Shown one piece after another: positions 37,101 to 47,835 of a stretch of DNA of 64,000 nucleotides (positions are counted from its first letter, which is position 1; each line of letters starts with the position of its first letter). The stretch is taken from NCBI GenBank assembly GCA_032158295.1, contig CM063256.1:14616953-14680952 (forward strand), in the 5' to 3' direction. The DNA is from Pycnopodia helianthoides. Taxonomy: Eukaryota > Echinodermata > Asteroidea > Forcipulatida > Asteriidae. Under the pieces are notes generated by a model. The model saw only the letters and a list, made by a program, of their open reading frames with translations. It had not been told where the DNA came from and ran no database searches. The position numbers were made by a program, and so were the translations under genes.

Positions 37101-38181
37101 TTTGTCAGTTTAACTTTATGTATATGGTGGATTACATAAAGTGCTTACACTGCAAGCAACTTTTGTTAACAGAAACCAATTCTGTAATGTTCCTTTAATT
37201 TGTTTAATATTATTTTTTAGATACAGAAAGTCTGCCAACTTAGTCCAGCGGAGACAGATTGGAAATTAGCGTACAGGAAGCTATACAAGAGACACCCACT
37301 GCGTGAGGACTATGCGGATTTTCTGCAGTTATGTGCTTACTGTAACTGTCTCTTCTGGAGGGTGAGAAAGATACTGTTGTGTTGCATTTTGTGTTCTGAA
37401 CTGTAAAATATTTAAGAGAATAGTCGATTGAATTGTTGCAATATTTTTTACACAAGCTAAGAGAAATCAGATCGCATTCAAAAAATTGTTTTACCTAAAT
37501 GTTTCTAAAAGGGTGTGCACAACATTGGTAAGATTGAAAGTCTAAATGTTCACAGACTTGCACATAACTTACATGGTATAAAGACGGTCATGGTGGAAAA
37601 CTTCCCTTGAAATGCTATAGCTTTTAGGGAATGAGTAAATCAATAAGTTTTGAACTCGCGTGTCCAATACCCGATGTTTGAAAACATATAATGGGGTTTT
37701 TCACGATTTTCTTGTGACTCCAATGACCAATTGAGCTTAAACTTTCACAATTGGGTCACATAAAGTGCAGATACTGGTCTTTGACAATTACCAATGATAT
37801 ACAACTGCCAAGTAATTACAAATTAAACATTTGGTTTATTTTTAAACCTCTCCAGCAGATGATTATAGATTTCCAGAAATATTATCAAAGTTTTCTATGA
37901 AATCTTCAAACGGGAAGTAAATGATGAAATGACTTGAAAGAAATAATGCATACCACAAACCTCATTAAATTTAATTTCATCCCTGCAAATAAGCTTTAAA
38001 TCTGACTGTTTCCTGTTGTTGTTTATGTCAGAATGGCGGTCACCCTTGTTCTAAGGAGCTTCTACCGGAGGGAGATAAAAGTCTCAAAGAGAGGCCAGAG
38101 CTACTCGTGAACTTTGACATCAACCCTCAACAATTCCTGGACCTCTTTCAAACCTGTGGAAAATTCTCGAGGACCCGCTAG
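28190..38181 (+). CDS. FBXO25/32: F-box only protein 25/32 (atrogin-1) ortholog
   Basis: Substrate adaptor of an SCF ubiquitin ligase. Nine coding exons: 28190-28317, 31694-31875, 32917-32960, 33504-33599, 34210-34303, 34446-34615, 34957-35142, 37221-37361 and 38032-38181 (TAG 38179-38181). Total 1191 bases, 396 residues, against about 355-367 in vertebrate FBXO32/FBXO25. All introns are GT-AG with continuous phase. The N terminus MPFYG, then EWVKTASGWKK, matches the family start MPF..WVKT..GWK. Other family blocks: DHRRFNYV, LLELIVTTRFSSLSGLAQKD, the F-box (LTDLPDEVFSRVLDHL to LWRDLCQYHF), LQLCAYCNCLFW and GGHPC. Invertebrates usually have one gene before the FBXO25/FBXO32 split, so neither paralogue name is exact. 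Exon 4 and exon 9 have seeded tandem repeats (33551-34142 and 38122-38705). The frame is intact. Confidence 0.9.
30559..30946 (+). mobile_element. family-3 MITE
   Basis: Ends GGACACTATTGGTA and TACCAATAGTGTCC are inverted repeats. Interior reads TGAGCTCAGTTGGTCGTCGA and TTTCTCACAATGTTTTATAC. In FBXO25/32 intron 1. Confidence 0.75.
32350..32550. mobile_element. 201-bp near-perfect palindrome, foldback element
   Basis: Starts GGGGTCGATTTCACAAAACT and ends with its reverse complement. By eye the ~75-base arms differ at about one position. The centre is a run of TTAGGACTAGTCC units, themselves palindromic (GGACTAGTCC). Lies in FBXO25/32 intron 2. Best read as a foldback MITE; no coding capacity. 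Confidence 0.85.
33200..33480. mobile_element. second palindromic tRNA-Asn-like element
   Basis: Same outer ends (GGAAACTGACTGGGTAAATT; CTTTGTTCAACCCAAAATTA) and tRNA-like units on opposite strands as at 6271-6745, shorter. Ends about 20 bases before FBXO25/32 exon 4. A lone end lies at 39745-39820. Confidence 0.65.
33551..34142 (+). repeat. five-unit degenerate minisatellite built from the end of FBXO25/32 exon 4 and its donor
   Basis: Five units of roughly 108-132 bases: 33551-33668, 33669-33800, 33801-33908, 33909-34018 and 34019-34142. Each starts near CTTAGCTGG, runs through AGGAGATCA, AGATTCAA and a GT-rich donor-like stretch, and ends GACTGGTTGCCAGTCTAG or close to it. In unit 1 the first half is real coding sequence (exon 4, ending 33599) and the second half the start of intron 4. 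Later units are non-coding. Units 2 and 3 keep a GTATGT donor. Confidence 0.85.
36009..36237. mobile_element. ATAGATAG MITE
   Basis: Ends ATAGATAGGTTGCAG and GGGAACTATCTAT; interior matches 14873-15103. Flanked by TA on both sides. In FBXO25/32 intron 7. Confidence 0.8.
36473..36803 (+). mobile_element. family-2 MITE, full copy
   Basis: Ends AAAGGCCCTGTACACTATTGG and CAAAAGTGTACAATACCTTTA are loosely inverted; centre has the palindrome ATTATCGCGCGCGATAAT. About 330 bases. Confidence 0.8.
36801..37198 (+). mobile_element. family-1 MITE, abutting a family-2 copy
   Basis: Same ends and interior as 15917-16306. Starts where a family-2 element ends (36803) and lies 22 bases before FBXO25/32 exon 8. 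Confidence 0.8.
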
Positions 38182-38705
38182 CCTTCTTGGACTCCACAGG
38201 CCTGGAATTTCATCTGTGGGAGGGCACGGCCATTGTCACTTCGCAAAGGGCACTTCCATTGGAACATCTTCAAGTCTATGGGAAACTTTTGAAGGGGCAC
38301 CAAGGCCATGGAGCAGGGCAACAGAGACCATGGCCTCCATGGCCTCCGTGTAATTCCAGGCCTGACTCCATATCAAGCAGCTTGGCTTGAAGATTTGACC
38401 CCCTGACTCTTTTGTTTTTGAAATGGATGCCAAAGTTACTTCAGAACAAAAAACTCTACCCCTCAACCATTCCTGGACCTCTTTCAAGCCTGTGGTAACT
38501 TCTCGAGGACCCGCTAGCCTTTTCTTGGACTCCATATCAGACAGCTTGGCTGGAAGATTTAATTCTTTGACCACCTTGATTCTTTTGTTTTTGAAATGGA
38601 CGCCAAAGTTACTTCAGAACAAAGATTCTACCCCTCAACCATTCCTGGACTTCTTTCAAACCTGTGGAAACTTCTTCCTGACCCGTTTATAGTCTTCTTG
38701 TACTC
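38122..38705 (+). repeat. tandem copies of the FBXO25/32 terminal-exon tail in its 3' UTR
   Basis: The last ~60 coding bases plus stop (copy A, 38122-38196) recur at 38455-38533 (copy B) and 38631-38705 (copy C). Each copy is followed by the same spacer (GACTCCATATCA...GCCAAAGTTACTTCAGAAC), giving a ~176-base unit. Copy B still reads the same codons up to the tag stop; copy C has diverged at the end. The spacer after copy A is split by the insertion at 38197-38363. Confidence 0.85.
38197..38363. mobile_element. hAT-like MITE in the FBXO25/32 3' UTR with target-site duplication
   Basis: About 167 bases starting CAGGCCTGGAATT and ending AATTCCAGGCCT, so the ends are inverted repeats. GACTCCA directly flanks both sides (38190-38196 and 38364-38370), a 7-base target duplication. 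Related sequence is seen at 57850-57962 and, more weakly, at 775-930. The CAGG end and 7-8 base duplication suggest hAT; no transposase is present. Confidence 0.75.
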
Positions 38706-39561
38706 TAGCTCACCAGACTATAGGCCTAGTTATTATTAAATCAATCCCCAGTCGTTTTGTTGTAAAGTATATACTAGGCCTATATATGCAGTTTGCACCA
38801 ACAATATTTATTCAAAAATGTTAGGAATCACCCATGCGAATGTAGTGTTTCCAAAAAGGTTTTGGTCACCCTCTGTCCCAAATTGTGTCGTTATATTTAT
38901 AGTAAATGATGTGTGAGCAAGTACTGATTATACTTTGTTTGTGAAGCATGATTGTTGCGACTATACTTTTTTATAGCATTGATAATGTTAGTAAAACTGC
39001 TGGTGCATGTAATTACTCTCTTTGAATCAAGATAAGGTAGAGTATTGGTTATACTTACAAAGACGTCTCAGTTTCTAAATCAAGATCTGTGTAAATAAAG
39101 GAAATCAGTTTTGATGTTTTTTTTTTTTTGCTATGGGTAAATTTAAAAGTAGTTTTTTTGGAAAGTAATTTTTTTTAACTTGACAGGTACAATAATTTCA
39201 TTGCGCATCTCAAAATCTCCTTTTGTTTCCATGACAAATCAATGCTTCACCATTATCTCGGATCTTTTTAAATTGTATTTTTTAAATGTAAATAGCATGA
39301 ATATACTATTATAGATTATTATGATAGCATATGGACTTAAACTTAATACGGAACAGAATTTTTCAATTGTACAGGATATAATTATTTATAGAGATTTTGT
39401 ACCATTTTTTGGACGAATGATGCAATGGTTAATGACCAGTATGTTTTGTTGCAGGAAGGTGATTGTATATAATCGATGTTTCTAAAGTGTTATTGGTGGT
39501 AGGGATGGTATGTTTATTGCAAGTGTTCAAATTGAAGAAAATTTCAACAAAGTAAATCAAA

Positions 39562-39579
39562 AATAAACGGTAAAATAAA
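39562..39579 (+). terminator. candidate poly(A) signals for FBXO25/32
   Basis: Two AATAAA hexamers (39562-39567 and 39574-39579) lie about 1.4 kb after the stop codon; a further one is at 39094-39099. A long 3' UTR is implied, but the site used cannot be told from sequence alone. Confidence 0.4.
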
Positions 39580-42019
39580 GCTGTACATGAAGTACATAAA
39601 ATTTGATTTAGGATTTACTGTAATCATGCAAAGGTTGAACTCAAAAGCCGTAGTTTTTGCTGTGATTTTCTACAAAGCATTAATAGTTGAATCGTGTGAA
39701 TAATATCTCTTCTGCACTGAGCTAAGTAATACATAGTACAAAATTTTCTTTGTTCAACCCGAAACATTTGAAATTTACCAGTCAGTTCCCTTGTGGTTCA
39801 TTACTTGACCTACAAAATGAAATTGTAAGACTTCTGGCTTAATTTCCATTGGCAATGCTGTAGTCGTTTTTCGTTCTTTCCAACCATTGAATCCCTTATT
39901 CTACTTGGCGGTAATTTCCCCCAATTATTTCTGCCAAGAAATCCCACTGCATGCCGCACATTTTTTTCCCCACAGTTACAGGGTTTCTAGTGATTACTTC
40001 GTGCAAGAAATTTCTTGCTGAAAATCATCTTCAAAGTACATTTCTTGCATTAGTGACAAACTTTTAAAAGTCTTAAGAAGTATTTTTGCTCTCTCTCTCT
40101 CTTTTTACTACCATTGAATGTGTGTCATATATCCTGCGTGTTTTCATCTTTCATACGATTTATACTTTTAAAGGTGTGCGTTTATCAGGTACATGTAGTT
40201 GTGACTCTAGAGCCATGATGTATCTTGAAAGCATTGACTCTGATGACGTCATGGATTCAAGTCTTTATAACAACCGCATACCTCACCGAGGATGACGTTG
40301 AACGCATCCATCGTGCCTCACAATAGCCAATGATTGTACTCTGAACGTAATAATTAGAGCCATTATTCCACACCTTGGTAGCTTATACGCACATTGCACT
40401 TGTTCTGGTAGTTAACTAATATCCACAGATGTTTTATTCTGCTATAATGGTTAATAATAGGCCCTACACAATTATATAATTCATTTCGTTTAAACACATA
40501 TAACTTTTCTTCTAGGCAAAGCATAATTGTAGATCACCTCTCCCCTAAAAAAGGGTAAAGAAATGAACGAGAATGATAGAAATTGGCGAATCAATAAACT
40601 ATCTCATAAAGAGCCCCAATTCCTCAGTAATCACGTGTTCATCATGTTAGAAAAACAACTGTTTGTTTATGAGATACTTTCTATTGGGTCCTCAAACGGG
40701 GAAAAATGACGACAGTTTTCACAATAATATTAATACAATACTTATCGCTAATCAGTGATTATATTTTCTCGAATTAGAATACATGTAATGATAAATGCTT
40801 AGAGTTTTAACTTATTTAGTTGTTATTATATTTTTTAGATGGACTTGCTCTGATGTATTATGTAGGAAAGAAAATAAATGCAGCTTGCCCCAAAAGTTGA
40901 TAATTGAGTTCTTGGACCATTTCTTGTTTTTAACTTTTTGTTGGGCTGTTTTTATTAGTTCTTACACATCGATTTGGTTATAAGTTAATTTTATTTTCAA
41001 TAACTGTTGATTAGAAATAGTATATAAGGTTATTATTATTATCAATCAAGTTGTGTGTTGTGGGGGGGGGGCAATTGTGTTTTTTCTTCGATTTGAAGAT
41101 ATTATTTTTTAATTCTGTTTCAGACAAAAAAACACTTTTCCCCTTGATTGAAGTAAGTGACAGAACTGCTATCACGGCGTCATAAATTGGTCAAAGTATA
41201 TGTATTTGTGAGGTTTAATGTAAACATACATTTTATACCGATCTAGGTCTGCCCGTAATTTATAGTGGGAAATAACGTATATGCAACTGTAAGTAAAGCA
41301 AGGCAACAACATTATTCGTATGCACATAGTGACCCAGTGGCATGCCAAACGTTATCGGGGGGGGGGGGGTGGCGGTGCAAGCGGGGGGGGGGGGGCAAAG
41401 ACCTAAAGTGGGGGTGTTTTAATGGTACTTTATAGAACCAAACCTTTGTACCCTTTTTTGATATCTTTTGGGGGGGGGGGGGGGGCTACCTCCCTTGTCT
41501 CCCCCTGGCCTGTTACGCTGCTGCACATACTGTTTCTCAGTAGGTCACCGCCACAGCGCCATGGCAAGCTCAGGGGGCACGAGCCGTCCTTGATCCCGGC
41601 AGTAGTTTCCGAATAAGTTGCGGCTTTTTGACTTTTCAAACGGCTTGGATAGCTATTTAAGCGCAATTAGGTTTGTCCGGCTCTCTTCACAAACGGGGAC
41701 TGTGGATGGCACCTGTCGCTGTTCCTACACAGGTGGAAGAGGCTGCTGCTTTAACACCAGCCCCGCCCCTCCTTTTCTCGGCAATTAAATTGAAATAGCT
41801 CCCTCTTGCGGCATAATGTTGCCATTCTTACATTAGAACGCCCTCTCTCAATTTGCTTGATCTTGTGGTGTGATCGATGTAAGTGTGCTCCGCCAAATCA
41901 GTCAAAAATCTTGGTTTTCCTCAAACCATCCATCCTTGATATTTAGTTATATTGATAGAGTAAATAACAAGCAACATGGCTTTGCGTTTATTTTTTCAGC
42001 GAGGACGTCCGCAGAAAAC
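39580..42019. other. interval between FBXO25/32 and RPS12
   Basis: No exon recognised. Contains a lone end of the tRNA-Asn-like element (39745-39820), AT-rich unique sequence and the G-run cluster. The RPS12 promoter should lie in the last few hundred bases; no TATA box was obvious. Confidence 0.55.
41357..41486 (+). repeat. cluster of long G runs
   Basis: Runs of about 13, 13 and 16 G within 130 bases, on one strand, with another 10-G run near 41062. Could form G-quadruplexes; also a likely assembly trouble spot. Confidence 0.7.
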
Positions 42020-45000
42020 ATGTCTGACGCGGAAGGGTGAGTAGTGTGGTTTGTTAGTTTTTTCCTCCATGGACATGGTTAGTCCGATTAGTCGGCCGTC
42101 GGTATGTACTCATTCTGGGGCAGTGAACTCGCAACGTGGCCTAATCTTCACCCCCAATTGGCAATGTGGACAGCAGTTGTTTATTACAACTCCCCAACTG
42201 AATCAAATAAATAAATATATAAAGATAGTCTATGAATCAGTGCATTATTTCATTAATAAAAAGGAGCAATTTTGGCGGGAGATAAACTGACCCTGCTCCT
42301 AGTAAAAAATTTTCAACTTGTTACAAGCTCCTCGATGTCGGTCAGATACCTTGAATTGCTCTATGGACTGTCAGATCAGCTGACCAAATGATTTATATTA
42401 CCAGCAAATATTGAAATTGCAATTCAGTCTTAAATTTATATTTAAAAATAAAACAAGTTGAGTACGTCTTAGTCTACTCTTCCCTTTTTATCAAAATTTA
42501 CTTTTAGGCTATACTTTTTGATTTATTATATCGCTTTTTTGTTAATAAGGAAGGGTGACTAGATAGATTTGGAGTAAATATATATTTATTCCTTCTCACT
42601 TCTTCAAAATATTAAAATGTTTTTGTGTTGCGTAATTCCCACAGAGATGATCAAACCACTGCGGCAGCAGCTGCTGCCGTTCCCAGCGGTCCCATGGACG
42701 TGAACACTGCTCTACAAGAAGTGCTTAAAACATCCCTCATCCACGATGGGTTGGGCAGAGGTCTCCATGAGGCTACCAAGGCCTTGGACAAGTAAGGATT
42801 ACTGTCCTAAGCTCCCAGAATAGATTTCAGAGAATAATTCAAATCAGGCCTCGCATTGGATTTTTTTCCAGGGTGGCTGAATATGATTTTCTTTTTGTTT
42901 TATTTATTACTAATTACGCAAAAATGCTTAAAACTTATGGGAGAATTCCAAGACAGTTTATATACAGTCAATTTCTCGTTATAACAAATTTACATATTAA
43001 ATAAGTTTTATATTAACACCAACAGGAATGTAATTTGAGAGGACTGCAAAACAAACGCAAAACAGAACTTCAAAATATACTCTCTTATAATTAAAGCAGA
43101 ACCTCTTTATAACATAACAGTACTCTGAAAAGTATGAGGCCTGACTGTAGATTATCTGAAAAAGTTAAGATGATTGTGATTGCTGTCTTGAGAATGATGT
43201 TTCAGCCTGATAGACTACTGATGTTGGCTTAAGACACCAGCAATGAAGTAGAAAAGTCAAGACTGACTCGAGACGCATCCAACAGAAGTTGTTCACAGAT
43301 TTCAGCTAGTGTCCCTATTCTTTGGTAAATGCTGTAAAATAGTGACATGAAGTGAATGATTTTATGACTGAGGACTTTTGTTTGTTTCTTTCTTTTAAGA
43401 CGTCAGGCCCATCTGTGTGTCCTCGCTAACAACTGCGACGAGGCGATGTACAAGAAATTGGTGGAAGCTCTCTGTGCTGAACACTCCATCAACCTTCTGA
43501 AGGTATATTTTAACCCTCTTGCTGTCTGACATTCAATACCATTCACTGTGGTTTTGAATGATAAATAAACTATGCCAGCCTGCAATATGATACCATGAGG
43601 GAATGCATGTACACAGTAACAGTTCTGTGCACAGTTGTGCCACCGTACACAACCTGGGCAGTCGAATGTTCAATGGTTGGTCAACTCACTGGAAAATGTT
43701 GCCAAGAGTCACTGAGAGTAGGAGGGTTAAGGAGTATTGAGTTCAAGTTTTTTATTCTTGATCTCAATCACCTGAAATCAAGTAATTTTGGATTGATTCT
43801 ATGGGCTGATTACACTTCTGATAATCAAGGCATACGACCGGCCAGAGTTTGAAATTTTGGGTGTCAAGACACCTTATAATTTTTTGTTCTGAGTCATAAA
43901 GGGAGTGTTGGTGTTAATTGTCTTTATTGTCTATTTGTCTTGGAAGACGAATGATTGTTATCCGATGATGATACGCACAAGTTCCCTCATCTTACGAATG
44001 GTTGAAGAGAAATCTTGTACTGTTAGTGTCTGAGGAGAAATCATTTGACAAAGAACACGTACACCGACAAATTTGTTTTCCTTCCGAACCTAAAGAAAAG
44101 AAGAGTTTAAAAAAAGAAATGCCTCAAAATTTCAATCGCTGGGTATGTTTGTCACTTGTGGTTAAGGCATAGTTGTGTATATTTTCAGGGAGAGTTTGAA
44201 TGGTTAATGAAATCTTTACCTGATGTTGTTTAAAGTAGGAATTGCCTGTGTGCACAGCCACAATCATGGGTACACTTTTTGTTACAAAGACACCAAATGA
44301 ACAACACATAAATATTGAGTAACTCTTTGTAGATCTTGTATTCGACAAACTCAAGTACTTTCTACTCTTATTCATACAGCGCTGGTTAATTAATTTACAA
44401 ACAACATTAAAATAACTGTTACATCACTGGTTTTCAAAATGTTGTTCATAAATGGACACGAAAAATGTGTACCCATGATTGTGGCTGTGCACCTGTGTAA
44501 TTGTTTACAGTATTCAGTGGTCAAACAGTGTATCTAGAAGTTACTCGGACATCTCTATGTATTACAAAAAGGAAAACTAACATTGACGCATTCTTTATTT
44601 CAGGTCGATGACAACAAGAAGCTTGGTGAGTGGGCTGGTCTCTGCAAGATAGACAGAGAAGGAAAAGCCAGGAAGGTGGTTGCATGTAGCTGTGTGGTCG
44701 TCAAGGTAAATAGGCAAACATAATACAAATGCGGCTGCCATTTTGAAATTCAAAATGGCGATCAAACATGCTGTTGACAAAAGTTCTTGGAAATCAGCAC
44801 CCCCAAATTGACAATGTCGACCAATACAATCCATTTTGGCACAGAAATCCAGCTCGGTCCAAATATCTGACGTATCGTACGATACTAAGTAGTGGTTTGT
44901 GTATTTTTATTTTGGAAAGATGCAACTGTTAATGTTATCCAATGATGATAGACACAAGTTCCCTCATCTTACAAGATGGTTGATGAGAAATCTTGATCTT

Positions 45001-45607
45001 GAACCCTTTAAGCGTCTGAGGATAACCGTTCAGTTGACATTCACTGGTAGGCTTCCCTGAAGCATTCACTGGTAGGCTTCCCTAAAGACATGTTTAAAGG
45101 GAGGGTAATTCCTTTGGTAATAATTGCTCCAAAAGTTAATGACCATTAAAATTTACTTGGTAAGAAGTACTGCAGCTGTTGATAATGGAAAAGATTTTGA
45201 GAAACAATTCCCTGTAAGGAATGTGGTTGTAGAGCAAGGGATTCAAAAAATGTTCAATCTGAGAAACGTTTCTGCATGAATTGTTAGGTTTCTCAGATAG
45301 TGTATTCCATTTAAGGATTTTTCTCCGTGTGGACATAATTGCTCCAGATTTTTGGCGATACCTTAAAAGCACTACCACCTTCTGAAATGAAGTTTTTACA
45401 GTTTAGTTTTATTGTATATATCTACATTTACTTTAAAACAATCAAACGGTTCCAAACAGCAAAAAAAGAAAGGTATACTTTGCCTTGAAGGAAAGGTACA
45501 TACATTTTTTGGAGTGAAAATATAATACTCTTGTTTGTTTTTTACAGGACTACGGCAAGGAATCTGCCGCTGTTGATGTCCTCAACGACTACTTCAAGGG
45601 AAGATAA
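42020..45607 (+). CDS. RPS12: 40S ribosomal protein S12 (eS12)
   Basis: Small-subunit ribosomal protein eS12. Five exons: 42020-42036 (MSDAEG), 42645-42791, 43400-43502, 44604-44705 and 45548-45607 (TAA 45605-45607). All introns are GT-AG and phases join exactly, giving 142 residues against 132 in human. Diagnostic blocks: [88 protein letters not shown]. The N terminus carries an alanine run that varies between species. Introns 3 and 4 each hold a C/D-box snoRNA candidate, in keeping with RPS12 hosting snoRNAs in vertebrates. Intron 3 also holds two MITEs. The frame is fully intact. Confidence 0.97.
43503..43735 (-). mobile_element. family-8 repeat starting at the RPS12 intron 3 donor
   Basis: Reverse copy of 19050-19258. 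Its first family base (TTTTAACCCTCTTGCTGTCTGA) lies within about 7 bases of the donor at 43503. Confidence 0.65.
43957..44040 (+). ncRNA. C/D-box snoRNA candidate A, RPS12 intron 3
   Basis: C box ATGATGA at 43965-43971 and D box CTGA at 44030-44033, about 58 bases between. Bases just outside the boxes pair weakly (TCC with GGA). The interior shares CACAAGTTCCCTCATCTTAC with candidate B in the next intron, so the two are diverged copies. The rRNA target was not worked out. Confidence 0.65.
44238..44505. mobile_element. MITE with ~40-base inverted ends in RPS12 intron 3
   Basis: TGTGCACAGCCACAATCATG (44250-44269) pairs with CATGATTGTGGCTGTGCAC (44473-44491), extending outward on both sides. 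Confidence 0.75.
44934..45026 (+). ncRNA. C/D-box snoRNA candidate B, RPS12 intron 4
   Basis: C box ATGATGA at 44942-44948, an internal TGATGA near 44981 as C', and D box CTGA at 45016-45019. The flanks form a perfect 7-base terminal stem: GTTATCC (44934-44940) with GGATAAC (45020-45026). This k-turn layout is the standard C/D form. It shares a 20-base interior stretch with candidate A. Vertebrate RPS12 also hosts C/D snoRNAs; whether these are orthologous is unknown. Confidence 0.8.
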
Positions 45608-45708
45608 ACTACGAGACACCGCCCTAATAGCTCGCCACTCCTGGAAACACTTTGTGTTAAATGACTAAACACCAATAGCATTGTTCATGTCCATGGGGAA
45701 TGGTTGAC

Positions 45709-45714
45709 AATAAA
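45709..45714 (+). terminator. poly(A) signal of RPS12
   Basis: AATAAA about 100 bases after the RPS12 stop, the expected short 3' UTR of a ribosomal protein gene. Confidence 0.75.
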
Positions 45715-47386
45715 ACAAATGTAATAGAAGCAAAATAACTGAAGTTTTTCATGTGCTTTATTTTGAAGGCTTAGTGTCTGTTGTCTTAGTTTAAAGGCAG
45801 TATGTATTTATATAAAATTTGTAGGGTAGATGGCCTTAGCTTTCGATCCAAACCGGACCTTCGTCAGAGGTATAAACAAGAACAAACGAAGACATCCATT
45901 TACAGCAAAAAAGAGAGGCAAAGAACAATGGGATGGTATCCAGAAAAAGGAAGGAAAATTAAGCCAATCAAAGTTATTAGTTTACAAACAATGGGGCTTC
46001 CAAGAACCAATCGGGAGTTCTGTGGTGGGGACAAAAGGATGGTCAGTGAAAGGGAGGATTACTGGACCAAGCGGGAAACATGAAAGGACAGGATTAAGGG
46101 GCACGAGGCATCGGGTATGATGCAGCTATAATGTATATATATACATGTATATATACATTATGTTATGTACATGTACTTGGCTTGTCCCCTTCATTGCAGC
46201 TGATGAGGTAGTTGTTGCTACGAAAGCTCATGCGTTTTTTTTAATGTAATTAGTTAGTCTTTAAGTGCTACCACTACCCTCCTTGTTTTATCGATTAGAC
46301 TAACACGGATATTTTTTAGAATAGCCTTGAAGGGTATATTCGTGGAATCGAAGGCATGATGGTTACAAATAATATGAATCACGTGTAATGCATTTTTAAA
46401 GAGGCGGCTTTTGTCTTTATAGAAGAGTAAAATAGAACTCCAGCTGGATTTTGAATATTAATTATTCATTTTGTAGACGTACATCGTCACATGTCACAAC
46501 CTGGCCCACACACATGTACATTATCAGTCACAAAAACTGTTGTTCAGGTTCTATCAACTAACTTTTTTATTTATATAATAAGATAGTCGAGTACAGTACA
46601 CAAACAATAATGATAAATATTTTCAAAGATAACCCTAATGCTCGTTACAACAAATAGACTGTTTTAAAATTTGTTTTGATGGATTATGTTACCAAAATGT
46701 TATACATGGCCCAGGCAGCTCGCATTGCTCCCCGTTTCTTTATGAAAAGTCTCCATTTTGAGAAGGCTGAAAAATAAGTTGGGTAAAATGTTGACAGCAT
46801 TCATATTTAATATGCCTATATAAAAAAATCAAGTCTGCACAATCATTGCTTTTCCCAATGAACCCCCTTTTCAGGTGAGTGATTTCTCCGGATTTTTTTC
46901 CATAATTTCAGAATGTTCTCAAAATCTCCTCGATCCTTTAAATTGTCATGGAAGAAGTAAAGCAATCGCCAAAGGGAGAAAAGAAATAATCCACAATGTT
47001 TTATATTTCTGGTGATGCAGTCTGAAAAAAAACCTCCTGAATTGTAGCATCTTGGGAGGCTGTGGGTCGAGAATAAGCGGGAACCCAGACCCACAAACTA
47101 TTTTTCAGGAATCTCATCCTTGCCTTCTTTGGCCTGTGCCGTGATTCTCGTGTAACATTTTGTTGTAGCCATCTCCCGGCTAAAGTTTAATTTGGTTAAG
47201 GGTTCTCCTGACATTTGCCCTTTCCAATAGATACCTTGCCTTCAGTATATAACAGATCACGAATATTTTTTGTAGCTGTTGTTACCCCCCAAAAGTGTCA
47301 TTCTGTAATAGGTTTTCCTTGATGGCCCTTTCCATGGCTTCGTTATATACCCTCTGAAGTAGACTTCCAGTTTTATCCATTCAAAG
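45715..47386. other. interval between RPS12 and the minus-strand gene
   Basis: No gene recognised. The stretch 45790-46330 looks like an unclassified repeat (AGCTTTCGATCC near one end, CTACGAAAGCT near the other); its two overlapping open frames resemble no protein I know. A TATATA-type dinucleotide run is near 46134-46160. Confidence 0.5.
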
Positions 47387-47835
47387 TTTCATTCCCGTGA
47401 CTTACGCACTCGTCGGTGACAGCAGATTATTACAGTTTTATTCTGCTGAGAGTTTCCCCGTGGCCTCTGAAAGTTTCCCCAGAAGCCATTTAGTCCAACT
47501 TTTATTCCCAAAGACTTCCGCTCTGGGTGTGGCAGGCTTGCAGCAGATCATTACAGTTTTTATTCTGCCGAGATTTTCCCCATGGCCTCTGAATGTTTAC
47601 CCAGCAGCCGTTTAGTCCAACTTTCATTCTGTTATATTCCCGTGACTTCTGCACTCCGTGGCAGCAGAATCATTACAAGTTTTAATTTCTGCTGAACGTT
47701 TTCCCCGTGCGCGCTGAGAAGGTTTTACCCAGCAGCCGTTTAGTCAAAGTTTCATTCCAATGACTTCTGCAGTCAGTAGCAGCAGATCATTACAGTTTTA
47801 TTCTGCGAGATTTTCCCATGGCCTCTTTCTCCATG
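47387..47835 (-). repeat. tandem array carrying the stop codon and AATAAA of the minus-strand gene
   Basis: Four units of about 90-127 bases: 47387-47498, 47499-47619, 47620-47746 and 47747-47835. Each contains GCAGCAGATCATTACAG, a TTTATT (AATAAA on the minus strand) and a CCATGGCCTCT-like stretch. Minus-strand AATAAA lies at 47437-47442, 47559-47564 and 47797-47802; it is degraded in unit 3. The last unit overlaps the coding end of the exon at 47790-47995. A further ~1.3 units occur at 48160-48320, upstream of that exon. Confidence 0.8.

Noticed and set aside
45802..46120. Two overlapping open frames of 93-96 residues after RPS12
   Set aside because: Both lie in a repeat-like stretch and resemble no known protein; overlapping frames in the same DNA point to chance.
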